This document shows, in pieces, positions 12,379 through 24,159 of a stretch of 64,000 nt of DNA. The position numbers were made by a program, and so were the translations under genes. The DNA is from Chalara sp. BL73 (lineage: Eukaryota; Ascomycota; Leotiomycetes; Helotiales), in the NCBI GenBank assembly GCA_918026815.1, contig CAKJVC010000088.1, forward strand, positions 1,302,001-1,366,000, written 5' to 3'. The notes under the pieces are model-generated. The model was not told the origin of the DNA. It worked only from the letters and a program-made list of their open reading frames with translations, and ran no database searches. Position 1 is the first letter of the stretch, and the number at the start of each line of letters is the position of its first letter.

Positions 12379-12888
12379 CTACTTATCACCTTTGGCCCCA
12401 GACTTCAGATTCAAGCTTTTTGTATCTTTTATCAATAGTATCTCATTTTCATCAACTTCTACCATCAGCGATTCGTACTCCTCATCCTTACCTCGTTCAT
12501 GCCTAGCCCTTTTCTCCTGTTCCTCAACATCGTCCTCCACGCTTGGCTTGCTGTATCGATACGGTCTCGGCTTCCGCGATGGACTTGCTTCGCGGTCGGA
12601 ACGACCTGGGATAGTGATGTTTGTGAACACAGTAGTTTGTTGGCTGGCATATATAGTACTGGGTGAGTCGGCAGGGGGGAGGACGATAATTGAGGGGTAG
12701 GATTGGGAGCAATAGAACGTTTTCGTCCCGATAATGAGGCAGTGGCTACATTGCAACGCCTCTTTGTTTGTTTGTGGATGACCTTTGTTGGGTTTTGAGG
12801 TATTGCTATGCATATCGAAATTTGATTTGTGACGATGGATGGCGGATGTGTGAGACTTAGAAGAAAGCATGTGAAGACTGAAGGCCAT
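12379..12888 (-). CDS. Hypothetical small charged protein
   Basis: A single open frame of 169 residues starts at the ATG at 12888. I recognise no domain. The N-terminal half is Ser/His/Lys-rich and contains a Cys-x2-Cys pair (QCSHC). The middle has a proline- and threonine-rich stretch. The C-terminal 70 residues are highly charged and predicted helical (VEEQEKRARHERGKDEEYE), followed by the motif VEVDENEILLIKD. The protein has no signal peptide or membrane segment. The opposite-strand frames are plainly shadows. The charged, non-random C-terminal half favours a real gene, possibly the last exon of a longer one. It could still be spurious. Confidence 0.45.
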   Translation of the reverse strand: MAFSLHMLSSKSHTSAIHRHKSNFDMHSNTSKPNKGHPQTNKEALQCSHCLIIGTKTFYCSQSYPSIIVLPPADSPSTIYASQQTTVFTNITIPGRSDREASPSRKPRPYRYSKPSVEDDVEEQEKRARHERGKDEEYESLMVEVDENEILLIKDTKSLNLKSGAKGDK

Positions 12889-13372
12889 GTTGAGCTTGCG
12901 GTCGGCGGTGGCTACATGAGGTGATTTGCGAAGATTATGGCCTATTCACAATATTATTAGACAATGTGTATAGCGCAGAGAGATTGGGAACACACACTAG
13001 TAGGACTCATATTAGAACTTCTGACTCAGCTGTTGGATTTGTTCCATCTTTCAACGGTGGAATAATACCGCTCGAAGCATGTCCGTGTGATTGACTGTTA
13101 CCACCAGTGCTCCTTATCTCAAAGGTGAGGATTAATAGATTATTTCACGCCGCTTATATCCGCAAGAACAAAGAAATACGCCAAAATGTCATCGAAGCCC
13201 CTTCGAGACTTTTGGCCACGTGCACAAAACCTTGCATATTCGGGTTTCCAAACAAAGAGCTATCCATTACTTGCATGTGTACGAGTAGAGTTTCTACGTC
13301 TTGTTACCATATATGGCAAAATTGAAATCAGCTTTACCCTGGAACATTTTATAAATTTACGTTTTTTGCTAG

Positions 13373-13664
13373 TACCGCATGATATAACTACCATACGCTT
13401 GGAACGCAAAATAGGGTAATAGAATATAATAATTGATCAAATCGCAAATTGAAATCATTAAATTAATAACTTGGTGCTTTTAACTTTTGTAGGCCCCTCG
13501 AAGTGTCTGGCGCTCTCGACTTTCCTGGCTCTCAACGTTCCTGGCGCTTTCAACTTTCTTAGCACTTTCGACTTGTCTGGCGCTTTCGATTTTTCTGGAG
13601 CTGTCGACTTTTTAAAGCTAGTTTTGTTTGTGTTTTGAGCGTATGGTAGTTATATCATGCGGTA
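13373..13664. mobile_element. Foldback/MITE-like element with 27-bp perfect terminal inverted repeats
   Basis: Positions 13373-13399 and 13638-13664 are perfect reverse complements over 27 bp (core ATATAACTACCATACG), with weaker complementarity extending inward. The 238-bp interior contains an imperfect 18-bp tandem repeat. There is no ORF of note. No convincing target-site duplication is visible next to the arms. The size and symmetry fit a non-autonomous inverted-repeat element, though a simple hairpin-forming locus is possible. Confidence 0.65.
13504..13613. repeat. Imperfect ~18-bp tandem repeat, about six units
   Basis: Consecutive variants of TCTGGCGCTTTCGACTTT can be read across this stretch: CTGGCGCTCTCGAC, CTGGCGCTTTCAAC, TTAGCACTTTCGAC, CTGGCGCTTTCGAT and CTGGAGCTGTCGAC. 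It lies inside the inverted-repeat element and is more GC-rich than its surroundings. Confidence 0.8.
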
Positions 13665-14120
13665 TTGGCTGTGTTGATATTTTTATTTTCGCTTGTTTTA
13701 TATGCTTTAAGCATATAAGTTGTTGACATAAAAATGAAACATTGATAACAAAATTGATAAAAGAATTGCCGGCATAGTTACTCGCTTATTAAAATTAACT
13801 TTTGCTTGAAGATTACAGTTCGAAGCACGTTAACACTATCAATTCGGCTTTGCGTAGAGTAGAATCCAGCTTTTAAATCACGTTATCTATCTACTTTGTG
13901 TTTCCTCATCTTACGCGCTCTACTGTTGAGCGCGACGAAAATAGTGCTATAATTACAGTCCGTTTCCGAAGATGAAGCAAACTCTTGACGGAGACTACCA
14001 CAAAAGTGGCTTACCACCTGCAGTTCAGCCGCACTGAAAATCTCTGCCTAACCTCATTTCTTTACTCTGCGTTACTTCGTCTTGCCTGCAATCACTCTCC
14101 GCTGCATTTTATCACACGTA

Positions 14121-15853
14121 ATGACGAAGCTTATGCCCAAGGAAACAATTAGTTTCGACGTGCTCAAGGCCTACTCCCAAAAAGCCGAGAATTTCGTTGA
14201 TCGAGATGACCAGTGCTGTGTTGAGATCGGGCGAGATAAGGCAAGTCGCCCGTTTAGATAGAAAGCTCGTGGGTTCGTTCGGCTGATTTTAGAACAGAAC
14301 TCTGACAAATATACCTGCAAATCGATGGATATCGGTTCCGTTGATTTGCGGAGCTGGCTGGACCCCAGCCTTGCCCAAGTATGCTTACCAAAGTAGCGAG
14401 GACAAGTCATTAAGTAGTAACAGGAAAGAAGGCTGAGCCAAAAAGCGGACGGTAAAATACAGAAGCTGCTTCGACTATGGTAATCCCTCGCTACCTATCT
14501 CCCATTTTTAAAAAATTACCACAAACACTTTAATAGACGCTGAAGCTCCAGACATAGCATATGCCCTCTTAATGTCGATCTGAAGGCCAAGCTTCCACCT
14601 TCATGGGACAATATGTGGCAGGAGCTCAAGCTTCTTAATCTGAGAGATTCTTATCTCTTTGATGAGGATTTACAAGTCCCACCAAGCTGGTTCGAGGTCT
14701 CCCTCAGTGGCGACCTGAAAGGTATGGCTTCCCCTAAAGTACAAGCAGAAGACCACAAACCGAGTTACATTTGTCAAACTAGGGTTCATCATCAAGCCCG
14801 AGAAATGGGACGCAAACTTAGCAAACTTCAGTCTCTCTCTCATTTTTTCCCCTTCGACAGGGACAACGTGTGCTTTACTCCACATCCTCCTAAAAGCAGA
14901 ATTGAAGCATACATTAGATCGACTCAAAGAATTAAAACAAATTGCTTGGCACCCTTTATTGCTTCCAATAATCCTCCTGGAACTCAGAACAGAGTCCATA
15001 GCGCCGGATTTGATGAAGGCCAGGTTGGCATTGTACAGGGTGGAGAAAGACAACGGGACCCATAAGAATTATCAAGATCAAGAGCACCAGAGGAAAGCCG
15101 GGTATTACGCTACGGGCTCTGCGGTCTGGAAGTGTGAAAGATTTGACTCTATGCCTGGAATTCTTACATCTATTGCTTCAGACTGTGTGCTCTTCGAAGC
15201 AAAATGCCAAATTAATGAGGAACTATTGGATTGGATCGAAGAAATGAATAATAAATTCTCCATTGACATGACAGATTTGAAGACTAATCATATCTGCCCT
15301 TCAAGCACCATTGTCTGCAGGAAGATATCGACAATGCGAACATGGCTCAAGAATAACCGTATCAGGAGCGTTTACCTTGGTCGCAGGGCCGAGGTACAAG
15401 TCCAAGCAGTAAGAATACCCTATTCAGAAGTTCTCGGTAGCTCGTTCATTCCGACTGGCCTCGAAATGAATACTAATAATGAGTGCGATCAGTGTTTAAG
15501 CTTCATGGCCCAACGAGACAACAATTCCAACATCGAAACGGCAAAAGCGGCCTTAAGAGATAGCTCCGATATGCGAACGATATCTATCGTTACACTGGTC
15601 TTTCTGCCGGCTACTGCCGCTGCTGTGAGTCTCCCAGGCATACTTTTCAAACATCAAATGAGGGGAATCTTACTGACTTATTTCTCTGAAGACTTTCTTC
15701 AGCACAGCATTCTTCAATTTCCAGAAAGAGGATAATGTAGTTTCTGAGTGGATTTGGCTCTATTGCATTGTATCTTTCGGTCTTACGGCAATTGTGTTTG
15801 CGGGGTGGCACTGGTCCACGAAGACGAAAGCGAAGAAGACGCATATGGCATAG
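14121..15853 (+). CDS. CorA-like (Mg2+ transporter-like) membrane protein, copy 1
   Basis: Six exons (14121-14240, 14298-14378, 14424-14479, 14546-14721, 14783-15624, 15692-15853) join in frame to 478 residues. The C-terminus shows the fungal CorA-like layout: a conserved helix (ALRDSSDMRTISIVTLVFLP), transmembrane segment 1, a TFFSTAFFNFQ loop, then transmembrane segment 2 (IWLYCIVSFGLTAIVFAGW) and a short basic tail. The loop lacks the canonical GMN selectivity motif of true CorA channels, so magnesium transport is doubtful. The large N-terminal part is presumably cytosolic and has no other domain I recognise. Intron 1 looks like a GC-AG intron (AAG/GCAAGT...ACAG). Introns 3 and 5 use AAG acceptors; nearby CAG or TAG sites break the frame. 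A related gene follows in the same orientation 1.3 kb downstream. Confidence 0.82.
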
Positions 15854-17116
15854 CAAAATTCAGCTACAAGGCACTTTAAATCCTGTCATTTCGTAATAAT
15901 GTTGCTGAAGTTATGTCTTGTTGCTTAGTTTCTACCCCAATTTAAAGAAGAATTCCACCGATATCGGAGCAATAAGTCCGTGAAGCGTTTATCCACGAGT
16001 GAGCTATCCGCTTTACTGAATTGCCGATTCCAAAGGCGGCTATTGAGACTTGTTGTCAGTGTCAAAAGCAAGACGAGGAACATCTAGTAGATAGACATAG
16101 CGTAAATGGCTTGCCATTCCTAATTGACGGTGGCTTCAAATGGCAGATTCCATCAAGATCAGGCAGCATTAGAACCTGGAGGGTATAGTACATTCCAAAG
16201 GTCTTTGACATTTGTGATTGCTGCAAGTAAACCACATCAGAGAACTGGATATTAAGGCTGTAGAACGAGATACGCACCATGATTATCCTTGAATTCAAGC
16301 TCTATCGAAGCCACATAGAAGTTTTCTTAGTTGGCTAACACCCCTGGGTCTACAGGAACAGTGAAGGAACTGGTATGGTGATATTTAGTGATATTAAGTT
16401 TCGAGCCATATGAGATCGACTTTTTGATACTACGCTAGTATTAGTATGAGATATCTCGTAGAGCGCTAGCGTTAGTATGAACGTTTGATCTCATATCATA
16501 TTAGCAGTATACTAAGTATCTTGCCAAGGCTAGCAAGCTAGGTTAAAAACAAGTAGAAATGAAGCTTACTTTTTTTTAAAGGAACTATACTTTCGTCGTA
16601 TTACTAATTGGGAATAACTTTATTTAAGGTCAGTATTATAGTATAGTATACTATAGTATAGTATGATATAATATAAGATTGCAAATTTTGCCGTAATACG
16701 TATGGCTGTTTGAAATCCTATATTGCGCAGATTATGGTATTCGATTTTAGGGGTCAATATATCGTGATAATACTAGGTCCTTCACTGGATGTAAGAGCCG
16801 AGGTTTTATTAGATGTCATGTGTACTGACGCGATCTGCAGGACGAAATCAGGTTTTTACAGGACTTGTCAGCCTCATGGAAGAGCCAGTACGAGTGTCTT
16901 CAAGTATTGAGGCTTTTTTGCCTAAGTTGCGAACCTGACACTTAGCGTACGCCACACATCTGATTCAGGAGGGTACTGCCTGGTACAAAAAAAAGTCACC
17001 AGCAGCCTTGTCAATACACAGTAGCTCGGATATATTTGTCACTAAACTTGTTTTCTGCTCATGGTCAATTTCAAAGGTCTGTCCAATTAATCGCGCATTT
17101 TGCGACCTAAATAGCT
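15854..17116. other. AT-rich spacer between the two CorA-like genes, with hairpin-forming sequence
   Basis: No gene is visible. At 16408-16497 an ATATGAGATC arm recurs inverted, enclosing two copies of GCTAG(T/C)(A/G)TTAGTATGA. At 16628-16680 there is a run of TATAGTA/TATAGTATACTATA palindromes. The region is strongly AT-rich. Confidence 0.6.
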
Positions 17117-18875
17117 ATGCCTGTATGGCCAACCGCATCATCAACGGGAGTGCTTCAGTTCTATAGCGATATTACTGGTTACGCTGAGGCATATGCACTG
17201 GCGTCTAAAGAGATCTTTACAACTCGTGATGAGTTAAATATAGAAACATACAGCGCAGACTCTACAGGTACGCCTCAGCGACCTCGGCGAGCATTAAATC
17301 AACCACTCTTTTGCTAAACTTAGAGCAGGTGTCAAAGCAAGAAAGCTAAACGATATTGAACATGTGCGATCTTATTTGTAGGTGTTTGGATTGCATTGCT
17401 TCATATAACGTCTGAATAGCAGTGCCAGTGCGGAAGAGAGTGACAATGATCCTGCCAATTATCAGCCTTCAAATTCTAGGATGCACATGATGTGAGACCT
17501 ATCTGCCTATGTAAATCAAGGGTTTTTTTGCTTACTGTTGACGCAGATTCGTGCATCAATTACACTCCAGATCATCATTAGCATTATCACAGGAAGCCAT
17601 GACTATCATTCTTTCTCGGTTGAAGGTGTTTCCAGAGTTTGTGAATGTGCTTTCACAGTTTAAACTTCAGGTTAAAGAGTTATGCACACGAATATGTTCG
17701 TTCGGGAGGAGTGAAAATGGTTCTGATCACGATCCTAGTAACCACTACATTTCTTGGTTGATGCGTGTTCTGAAATTTACTAGTTTTCGAAACATCGTAC
17801 ATACTGAGGCACGTGGAGCTCAATCACCGACTAGGAAGCCCTGATTGGTCTATAAGACAAATGGGTGTTTATCAGCAATACAACGCCACCACCAAAGCAT
17901 CTAGCTGTGTTCTTCTGAATCCATCCTATGAAGCTCAGAGACGTATCAAAGAGCTCTCTGGAAATGGAAGCCTGTCTGAACTAGCTCTGAGTTGGATGTC
18001 ACTGCATGAAGTATTCCTGGGCACACTGAACCGGCACTGGAACTCATGCTTCGAGTGGCTCAACTCGCGCTTTGACCAGATCGTAAGCAGATTCTTCAAT
18101 TGGCAGGAAAGCACCAAGGACTCACGTTTCGTAGGACGTGTATTTCGCTAAAGGGGGTAAGAATCTGCAAACCCAGCCAACGTTTAAGGATTTGCAGGCT
18201 CTGCATTACATGATAGACTTCGTAAACCGTATAGAGTACTCGCTTCAAATGAACATAGAGGTTCTCTATCTTCTCTCATCAGAAGCAAACTGCCGTGCTG
18301 AAAAAGAAGGGCCACACTCTGCGGATAAATACGACCGATTCCAGGACAGAATAAAGGGATGTATCATGGAGCAAACGTTCCTTCGGGACTGCGCACGATA
18401 TATGTACAGCTTCGCAGATCGTCGCGCGGGTCAGGTGAGCGCACGTCACCCTACCGAATTCAGCCTTCACTGAAGATTTTAGTTTCGTGATGCCATCGCC
18501 CTCCAGGACAGCCATTCCATGATGTCGATGAATGAAAAGACGATCCGTGAAGCACAAACGATGCGGATGATTACAATCTTGGCTCTGATTTACTTGCCTG
18601 CTTCTTTCACCGCGGTAGGTCCTCCCCCTAACCCATTTGATTTCCCGCGCTGATGGCAGCAGACGTTTCTCGACATGGGATATATCCACGTCGCATCGCT
18701 GTCGGGTATCATGCGTATCCGCGTTGACCAGGAAATGTGGTTCTATCTCGCAATCACTGTACCGCTGATGGCTGCTACAATACTGTCATGGCGGCTTTGG
18801 GAACTGAAGATGAGATATAAGAGCGCAATGAAGCCAGCTTTATACGAAGATGTGGAGAAGAATAAGGATGTGTAG
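17117..18875 (+). CDS. CorA-like (Mg2+ transporter-like) membrane protein, copy 2
   Basis: Eight exons (17117-17267, 17329-17377, 17423-17491, 17547-17737, 17784-18130, 18177-18434, 18483-18614, 18663-18875) give 469 residues with frame kept at every junction. The joined protein contains the block SIRQMGVYQQYN seen in fungal CorA-like/ankyrin-associated proteins. A long helical region follows, then NEKTIREAQTMRMITILALI leading into transmembrane segment 1 (LIYLPASFTATFLDMGYIHV) and segment 2 (WFYLAITVPLMAATILSW). The GMN motif is absent. The 17738-17783 intron (donor GTAACC, acceptor CTAG) is needed to restore a continuous frame through SYILRHVELNHR. The third exon could start at 17420 or 17423. 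It is a diverged paralog of the preceding gene, with a different intron pattern but the same C-terminal topology. Function unknown. Confidence 0.8.
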
Positions 18876-19429
18876 TTAGCGTTAATTTCTTGTCTATACC
18901 AGTAATTGCGATGCTGGTCTGCCGGGAAGCTTCTTTGATCTTTTTCTTTTCAATTTTTTTTTTCATCGGTGTTGTATTTTAGAGCTCTCAATTGTAAAGA
19001 ATCATAAAAGTATCTGAATTTTCTCGAGGCTGTACCGCATGGCATATAATGACATTGCCGTAAATACACAAAACTAGTCATTCTATTGCAATTTTGTTCT
19101 TGCATATAGAAAATAGAAATTGACTATTAGCTTGAAAAGTAATTAAATAAAATCTAAGCAATTACTTGGTTGCTATAGGACGTTGGACTCGTTTTCTATA
19201 TCTAAAACCAAAATTGTTAGACGATATATAAAACTTGGATTCAGAAAGCTTCCAAGTAAGATTTAGGCTGTATTTGTTACATTTTACAGTTCTATATATC
19301 TCCATGTAATACAAATTTAAATGATTGCTGCATTTCTTGGATTTAGTTCGCGTACCTGAATAGCCAAGTTTAACCAACTGTTCAATAGTGGTTTTTTACG
19401 CCGAAGGGTAGTATTCCAATTGTGATTGC
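18876..19429. other. AT-rich convergent intergenic region
   Basis: This 550-bp stretch separates the 3' ends of CorA-like copy 2 and the amidase. A 71-codon ORF on the minus strand (19162-19377) is AT-rich and featureless. I see no gene. Confidence 0.5.
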
Positions 19430-21216
19430 TCAGTGATGTCCATTCAACACATTATCAATCGCAATTGCCGTAGATGCAAGCTTTTCGTCTTCCTGCCGTT
19501 GTCCAATAAGCTGTATTGTTGTAGGGGCGCCCTTGTAGAACTCTGGACCGGTATCTAAAAGCCCAAAACATGAGCGCTTAGTCTAAGCTAAGAAGGGTAT
19601 CCTACTTACACATGTCATAAATCTTTCGGTCTTGGTCTCCGTAAAGAGCAGCATCATCTCTCACATCGATGTCTTCGACCTTCCCGACCGGAATTACGAC
19701 AGCTGGGCAGTCAAAGAGGTTGAAGAGAGACGTGTAAGTGATGACTTTCCATTCATCGAAAGGCGTCGCAGTATGTGGCGCAGGCAGGGTGAGCATTGCG
19801 TCAAGATTGTGCTCCTTCCAAATACTATTGAATTGCTCACAGGCTATGCTCCTCGCGTGATTGATACGGAAGTATTCCTGTAGAGTTTTTCCTGGCGTGG
19901 TAGTAAGGCCAGTGCGTGCCACGGACTCGACTAACGGTTCCTTCGTCGACTCGATTAAGGAATTAAGAAGCTATTATATCTGTTAGAGACAAGATAAAGA
20001 CGCTGTGGGTGCGAGAGACTTACTGCAGATCCATCAACGGAGAACATTTCCCAAATAATACGCATATTATTCAGCACGTCTTTGAGTCGGATAGGTATGA
20101 TTTTGTGACCAGCCGCTTCTAGTTTCTGCACACTCTCGCGTAAAGCTCGCCTTAATGGAGGGGTGGGTGTATGGAGTGTATCATCCGTGATGACTCCGAC
20201 ACGTAAAGGCTCTGTTTCAGGAGGTGGACTGATTCCCAACCAGGGAATCTTTGTGGACGAATAATGAAACAGGGTTCGATTTGCTTTTATGACGGTCTCC
20301 ATGAAAAACCGACAAGAGCGCATGGAAGTTGCCATTGGGCCTGCCGAAGGAGAAATACCTACGATGCCTGCTGGTACGTGACTCTGCTGGCCACTGAATG
20401 GGATGATATCTGAGGTAGGCTTGAACCCATAAATCCCGTTGCAGGAACTTGGGATACGGATACTGCCAGCAATATCTGTGCCAACACCCAATACACTGCC
20501 CCGCAGAGCAATTAATGCGCCTTCACCACCCGTGGATCCACCCGCGGTAAGTTTTATGTTACATGGATTAAGCGTCCTCCCGAATATATTGTTCTCCGAG
20601 TCAGCAGTCATCATCGTTTGTGGGACGTTGGTTTTACAGTAAAGAATGGCACCAAGAGATTTCAGGATGGCGACTAAGTCCGATTCTTTTTCTGCAGGGC
20701 GATTCACAAAACAAACAAGGCCAATGGTTGCGTCTTTTCCCACGAGCTGGAAGCTGTCTTTGAGAGAGATCGGCAATCCATGGAATGGTCGTAGTGGCTT
20801 TGCGGGATTTGCTTTGCGATCCTCATCCAACGCTCTTGCTGCTTCTATGGCTTCGTCAAAGAAGATTTCAGTCAAACAGTTGGTCTGTTATACTATTAGA
20901 TCGGGGTTTTTAGTTCTAACACTCTCTCGTCACTTACAAGCTGTTGTGCAATCGCTGCTCGTTTGCAGAATGCCGTTGTCACTTCTTCGGCCGTGAAGGT
21001 TGCATCTCGTATTGCTGCAACGATGTCCACGGCATCGTAGTCAGATGTGATACGTACTTCTTGTTCAGTCAAGATACCACAAATAGTAGGGATGCTGAGC
21101 AAGTTATTGTCGTCAGACTTTGTTGCCTGGGGAATAAGCCAGGATTTTGGTATCGACTTGTCTCTAGCTGCTCGCTTTTCAGTGCAGATTTGCTGCCAGC
21201 TATATAGAACGGTCAT
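19430..21216 (-). CDS. Amidase (amidase-signature family, acetamidase/FAAH-like)
   Basis: Four exons on the minus strand (21216-20938, 20884-20024, 19970-19610, 19554-19430) give 541 residues, a normal length for fungal amidases. The Ser-cisSer-Lys triad is intact: Lys135 (PISLKDSF), Ser210 in GGSTGGEGAL and Ser234 in GTDIAGSIRIP. The K-S and S-S spacings of 75 and 24 match those known for fatty-acid amide hydrolase. The C-terminal block (FYKGAPTTIQLIGQRQEDEK) is also typical of the family. The enzyme hydrolyses an amide to a carboxylate and ammonia or an amine. It has no signal peptide, so it is probably cytosolic. It is divergently arranged with an MFS transporter; the 990 bp between them could be a shared control region. 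Likely used for nitrogen or carbon scavenging or detoxification; the substrate cannot be read from the sequence. Confidence 0.94.
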
Positions 21217-22203
21217 GTTGCTCGCAAATGCAGTAGTATTCGTAGGACATGCAACTCGTAGGTGTCTGGATCCGAGTCGAAATTCGTCGAGGCGGAAATA
21301 GATAGTCCTGTAAAGGTATTTGGGTTGGAATCGATCGCACTGAGTATTTAAATGGGATTTTTCAAGCAATACGAGGAGAGTGATGGAGAAGAATGCACTT
21401 CACTTATAAGAGGCGACATTATTTGGGGAAGTCGATTTCGACATAGCATTGCGGGGGCGACAGTGGGTTTGGTAGACCCTGGAATCAATATGGAGTTAGG
21501 TTATCTACGAAATACAGTATCGCTGGGCGCCCCACAGCCTTAGGGTTCGGCTTATGAACCTTTTAAACTATCAAATATCTCAAAGGCAATGAAATCGGCA
21601 AATGGGTTGTTGGAAGGAGTGCGTTCTAAGCTTAACTATACGTCGCATGACTTGATAGCGGAAAGGCGCGGAAATCCTCCGCAAACAGGATTGACACCAA
21701 TCTTCCAATTCAAAGGTTCAAAAAGCCATGCGGAGGAGAGGACAAGACATTCTGATACGAGAGATATGGGGTTACAGAATGCCTCAGTCTCGTTTAACCC
21801 AAAGCTGGGGTAGGCTAAACCATATCCGGGCTAGGCTGGCGGGAGTACTAAATAGGTTTAGCGCATAACACGGATTAGGAGCTCCCCTTGGGGTTTCGAG
21901 GCCAAGACCTTCGCCCAATCTCCAGATTTTGTTGCATGCCATGCCTGCTAGCGTCGCGGAATCTCTAATCGAGAAATAGGACGCGGTCACATACTTTCCA
22001 CAATGGTTTTGATAATGCTAAGCAGATAACAAACTGTTCGGCAGATAATCCAACTTCTAAACACTCCCAAGCCTAAATACCAGCTACTTATCCACCTTGT
22101 GCAACAATTATTCTTTTCTTTTCTTTTTCAGGCTCTCATACTTTCTCTAACCATCCAACAGCATTTTGGTTTCGCGTTCACCGACCTCACAATACCGTAC
22201 ATT
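21217..22203. promoter_or_regulatory. Divergent intergenic region between amidase and MFS transporter
   Basis: Both genes start outward from this 987-bp stretch, so it should contain both promoters. A pyrimidine-rich run (TTCTTTTCTTTTCTTTTTC) lies about 80 bp upstream of the transporter start. Short ORFs inside are featureless. I could not identify a bound-factor site with confidence. Confidence 0.5.
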
Positions 22204-24159
22204 ATGGCCCCAGTTGAAGATGACCTAGTGCCTGGTACTGTATATATCCTCAATGAGAGCAACAACAGTGAAGGCAGTTACGGACGAGATGACATTATTT
22301 TGCGTCCCACTCCATCAGACGATCCGGATGACCCTTTGGTGGGTGACCTGAACTTCTCACGGAAACTTGGTATTTTAGGCATATGCTAATACTTAATAGC
22401 GATGGCCACGGTGGCGGAAGTTCTATCTTCTCTTTCTAGTGGTGTGAGACTCTCCCTTTCCTTGTCGAGTTCTCTTCAGAATACTAATAGTCACATAGGG
22501 CATATTCGGCCGTCTTGGGTGCAGTCACCAATTGGGGCGGCGTTATATACGTCGATTGTCTTATCTATTACAAGACCTCCGTCAATTTGCTCAACACTGG
22601 ACGCGCCCTCTTGATCTTGATGCTGGGCCTGGCCAATACCGTTTTTACCCCTCTGTCTGATAGTAAGATTGAAAATTTGTCATAAATGAGCTATCTACTT
22701 ACTTTGCCAGAACTGGGCAGGCGATTCGTTTATCTTTCTTCCTCGATTCTCGTTGTTATCTCTCACCTCATTCTGGCCCTGAGTAAGAATATCGCTTCAT
22801 ACATTGTTGCTCACACCCTCATGGGGATCGGTGCTGCTCCATTCGAGGCGTTTCCACCAATTACCGTGAGTATATTCACTTTAGTCTTCTTATCACTTGA
22901 GATCTAACAGTTCTCCAAGATATCTGATATATTCTTTGCTCACGAACGTGGTACTATGCTTGGTGCCTATGTATTCGGCTTGGCATTTGGTTCATTTGTT
23001 GGACCAATATGTGCTGGTTATATGGCTGTGAACCAAGGGTCATGGAGATGGGTATACTGGTGGGGCTTCATCTTGACTGGAGTTCTAACACTTCTGATGT
23101 TTGCCACGATGGAGGAATCATTATTTGTTCGATCAGACGACCTCTCAGAGTCTGGAAATGCTATTGTGACATCCCTTAACGCGACAGTCGCAAGAAAAGA
23201 CGACCCAGAAAAAGTATCAAAAGATCAAAACGATCACGAAGACTCCAGGACCTCTGATACTGTTGCTGGTGAGATTATTTCTGTTTCTAGATTCAAATTC
23301 TTCGCTCCTCTCTGGACGACCTTCCCGGGAAGTGGAAGCGAACTTGGGCGCAAAATTTGGCGTCCGCTAACCCTCTCTGCATTTCCGCCTGTTCTATGGG
23401 TCAGTCTACTCCACCTTTCTGGCGAAATTGATTGATTTTAACGAGAATAGTGCGGCATAAATTACGGTACTTGCGTCGCCTGGCTGGCGGTGCTCGCAAC
23501 TACAGTAAGCGGGATCTTCGCAAGTCCCCCATATCTCATGCAACCTAACTCAATTGGTCTACTCTACATCTCACCCCTGATCGGTTCTCTGTTTGGGTAA
23601 GCCTCACCCCCCTAGGTCTCCGCCGAAGTTTTCACTCCTATGAACAAACTAACTCGGGCTCCAATATTAAAGTGCATACTTTTCCGGACCTCTCAATGAC
23701 AAACTATCCCTATACCTGGCGCACCGCAACCGTGGCTATCGTGAGCCCGAATTCCGCCTCTGGGCGTTCATTCCCTCCTTGCTCCTCATGCCCGGCGGTC
23801 TCATCATCTACGGCGCCTGTGCTTCCAGAGGGCTTCCCTGGATTGCACCGGTCGTCGGGATGGGCATGATCGGATTCAGCCTTTCAGTTGGCGGTGGTGT
23901 CACTATCGCATACATCATCGACTGCTACAAAGACATTGACGGCGAGGTCGTCACGACAATTATCTTGATTCGAAATATCATCGGATGCGGGATCACGTTC
24001 GGGATTCAGCCTTGGATAGATGGAATGGGGCTGCAAAATACCTTTATCACGGCCGGCATGTTGTCATTCGTTATTACCCTCTTCAGCCTATTTTTCATTT
24101 GGAAAGGGAAATCTATACGGATCTTAACCAAGGCAAAATACCTGGAGTATCATCACTAA
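22204..24159 (+). CDS. MFS transporter, DHA1/HOL1-like, 12 transmembrane segments
   Basis: Seven exons (22204-22338, 22400-22443, 22499-22662, 22711-22865, 22920-23399, 23451-23596, 23673-24159) join in frame to 536 residues. Introns have clear GCTAAT or TACTAAT branch sites. Family marks include the N-terminal ILRPTPSDDPDDPL followed by RWPRWRKFYLLF; the A-like motif around DKLGRRFVYLSS between early membrane segments, split by an intron; FAHERGTMLGAY; and the central LAHRNRGYREPEFRLW of HOL1-type carriers. Segments alternate with short loops and a cytoplasmic central loop. Proton-coupled export or uptake of a small organic cation or drug is inferred. For exon 5 the acceptor may be 22910 (CAG) or 22919 (AAG); the latter fits the branch site better. 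It converges with the Zn2Cys6 gene and diverges from the amidase. Confidence 0.92.

Larger units (their letters stand above)
12889..14120. other. AT-rich intergenic region with a repeat element
   Basis: No intact gene is visible. Two short overlapping ORFs at about 13107-13419 are AT-rich and featureless. The foldback element and tandem repeat at 13373-13664 are listed separately. Confidence 0.5.

Noticed and set aside
13504..13613. CRISPR-like array
   Set aside because: The units are contiguous and imperfect with no spacers, in a eukaryotic context; it is a plain tandem repeat.
17720..17840. Apparent frameshift in CorA-like copy 2
   Set aside because: A 46-nt intron (17738-17783) restores the frame and recovers a family-like block, so the gene need not be broken.
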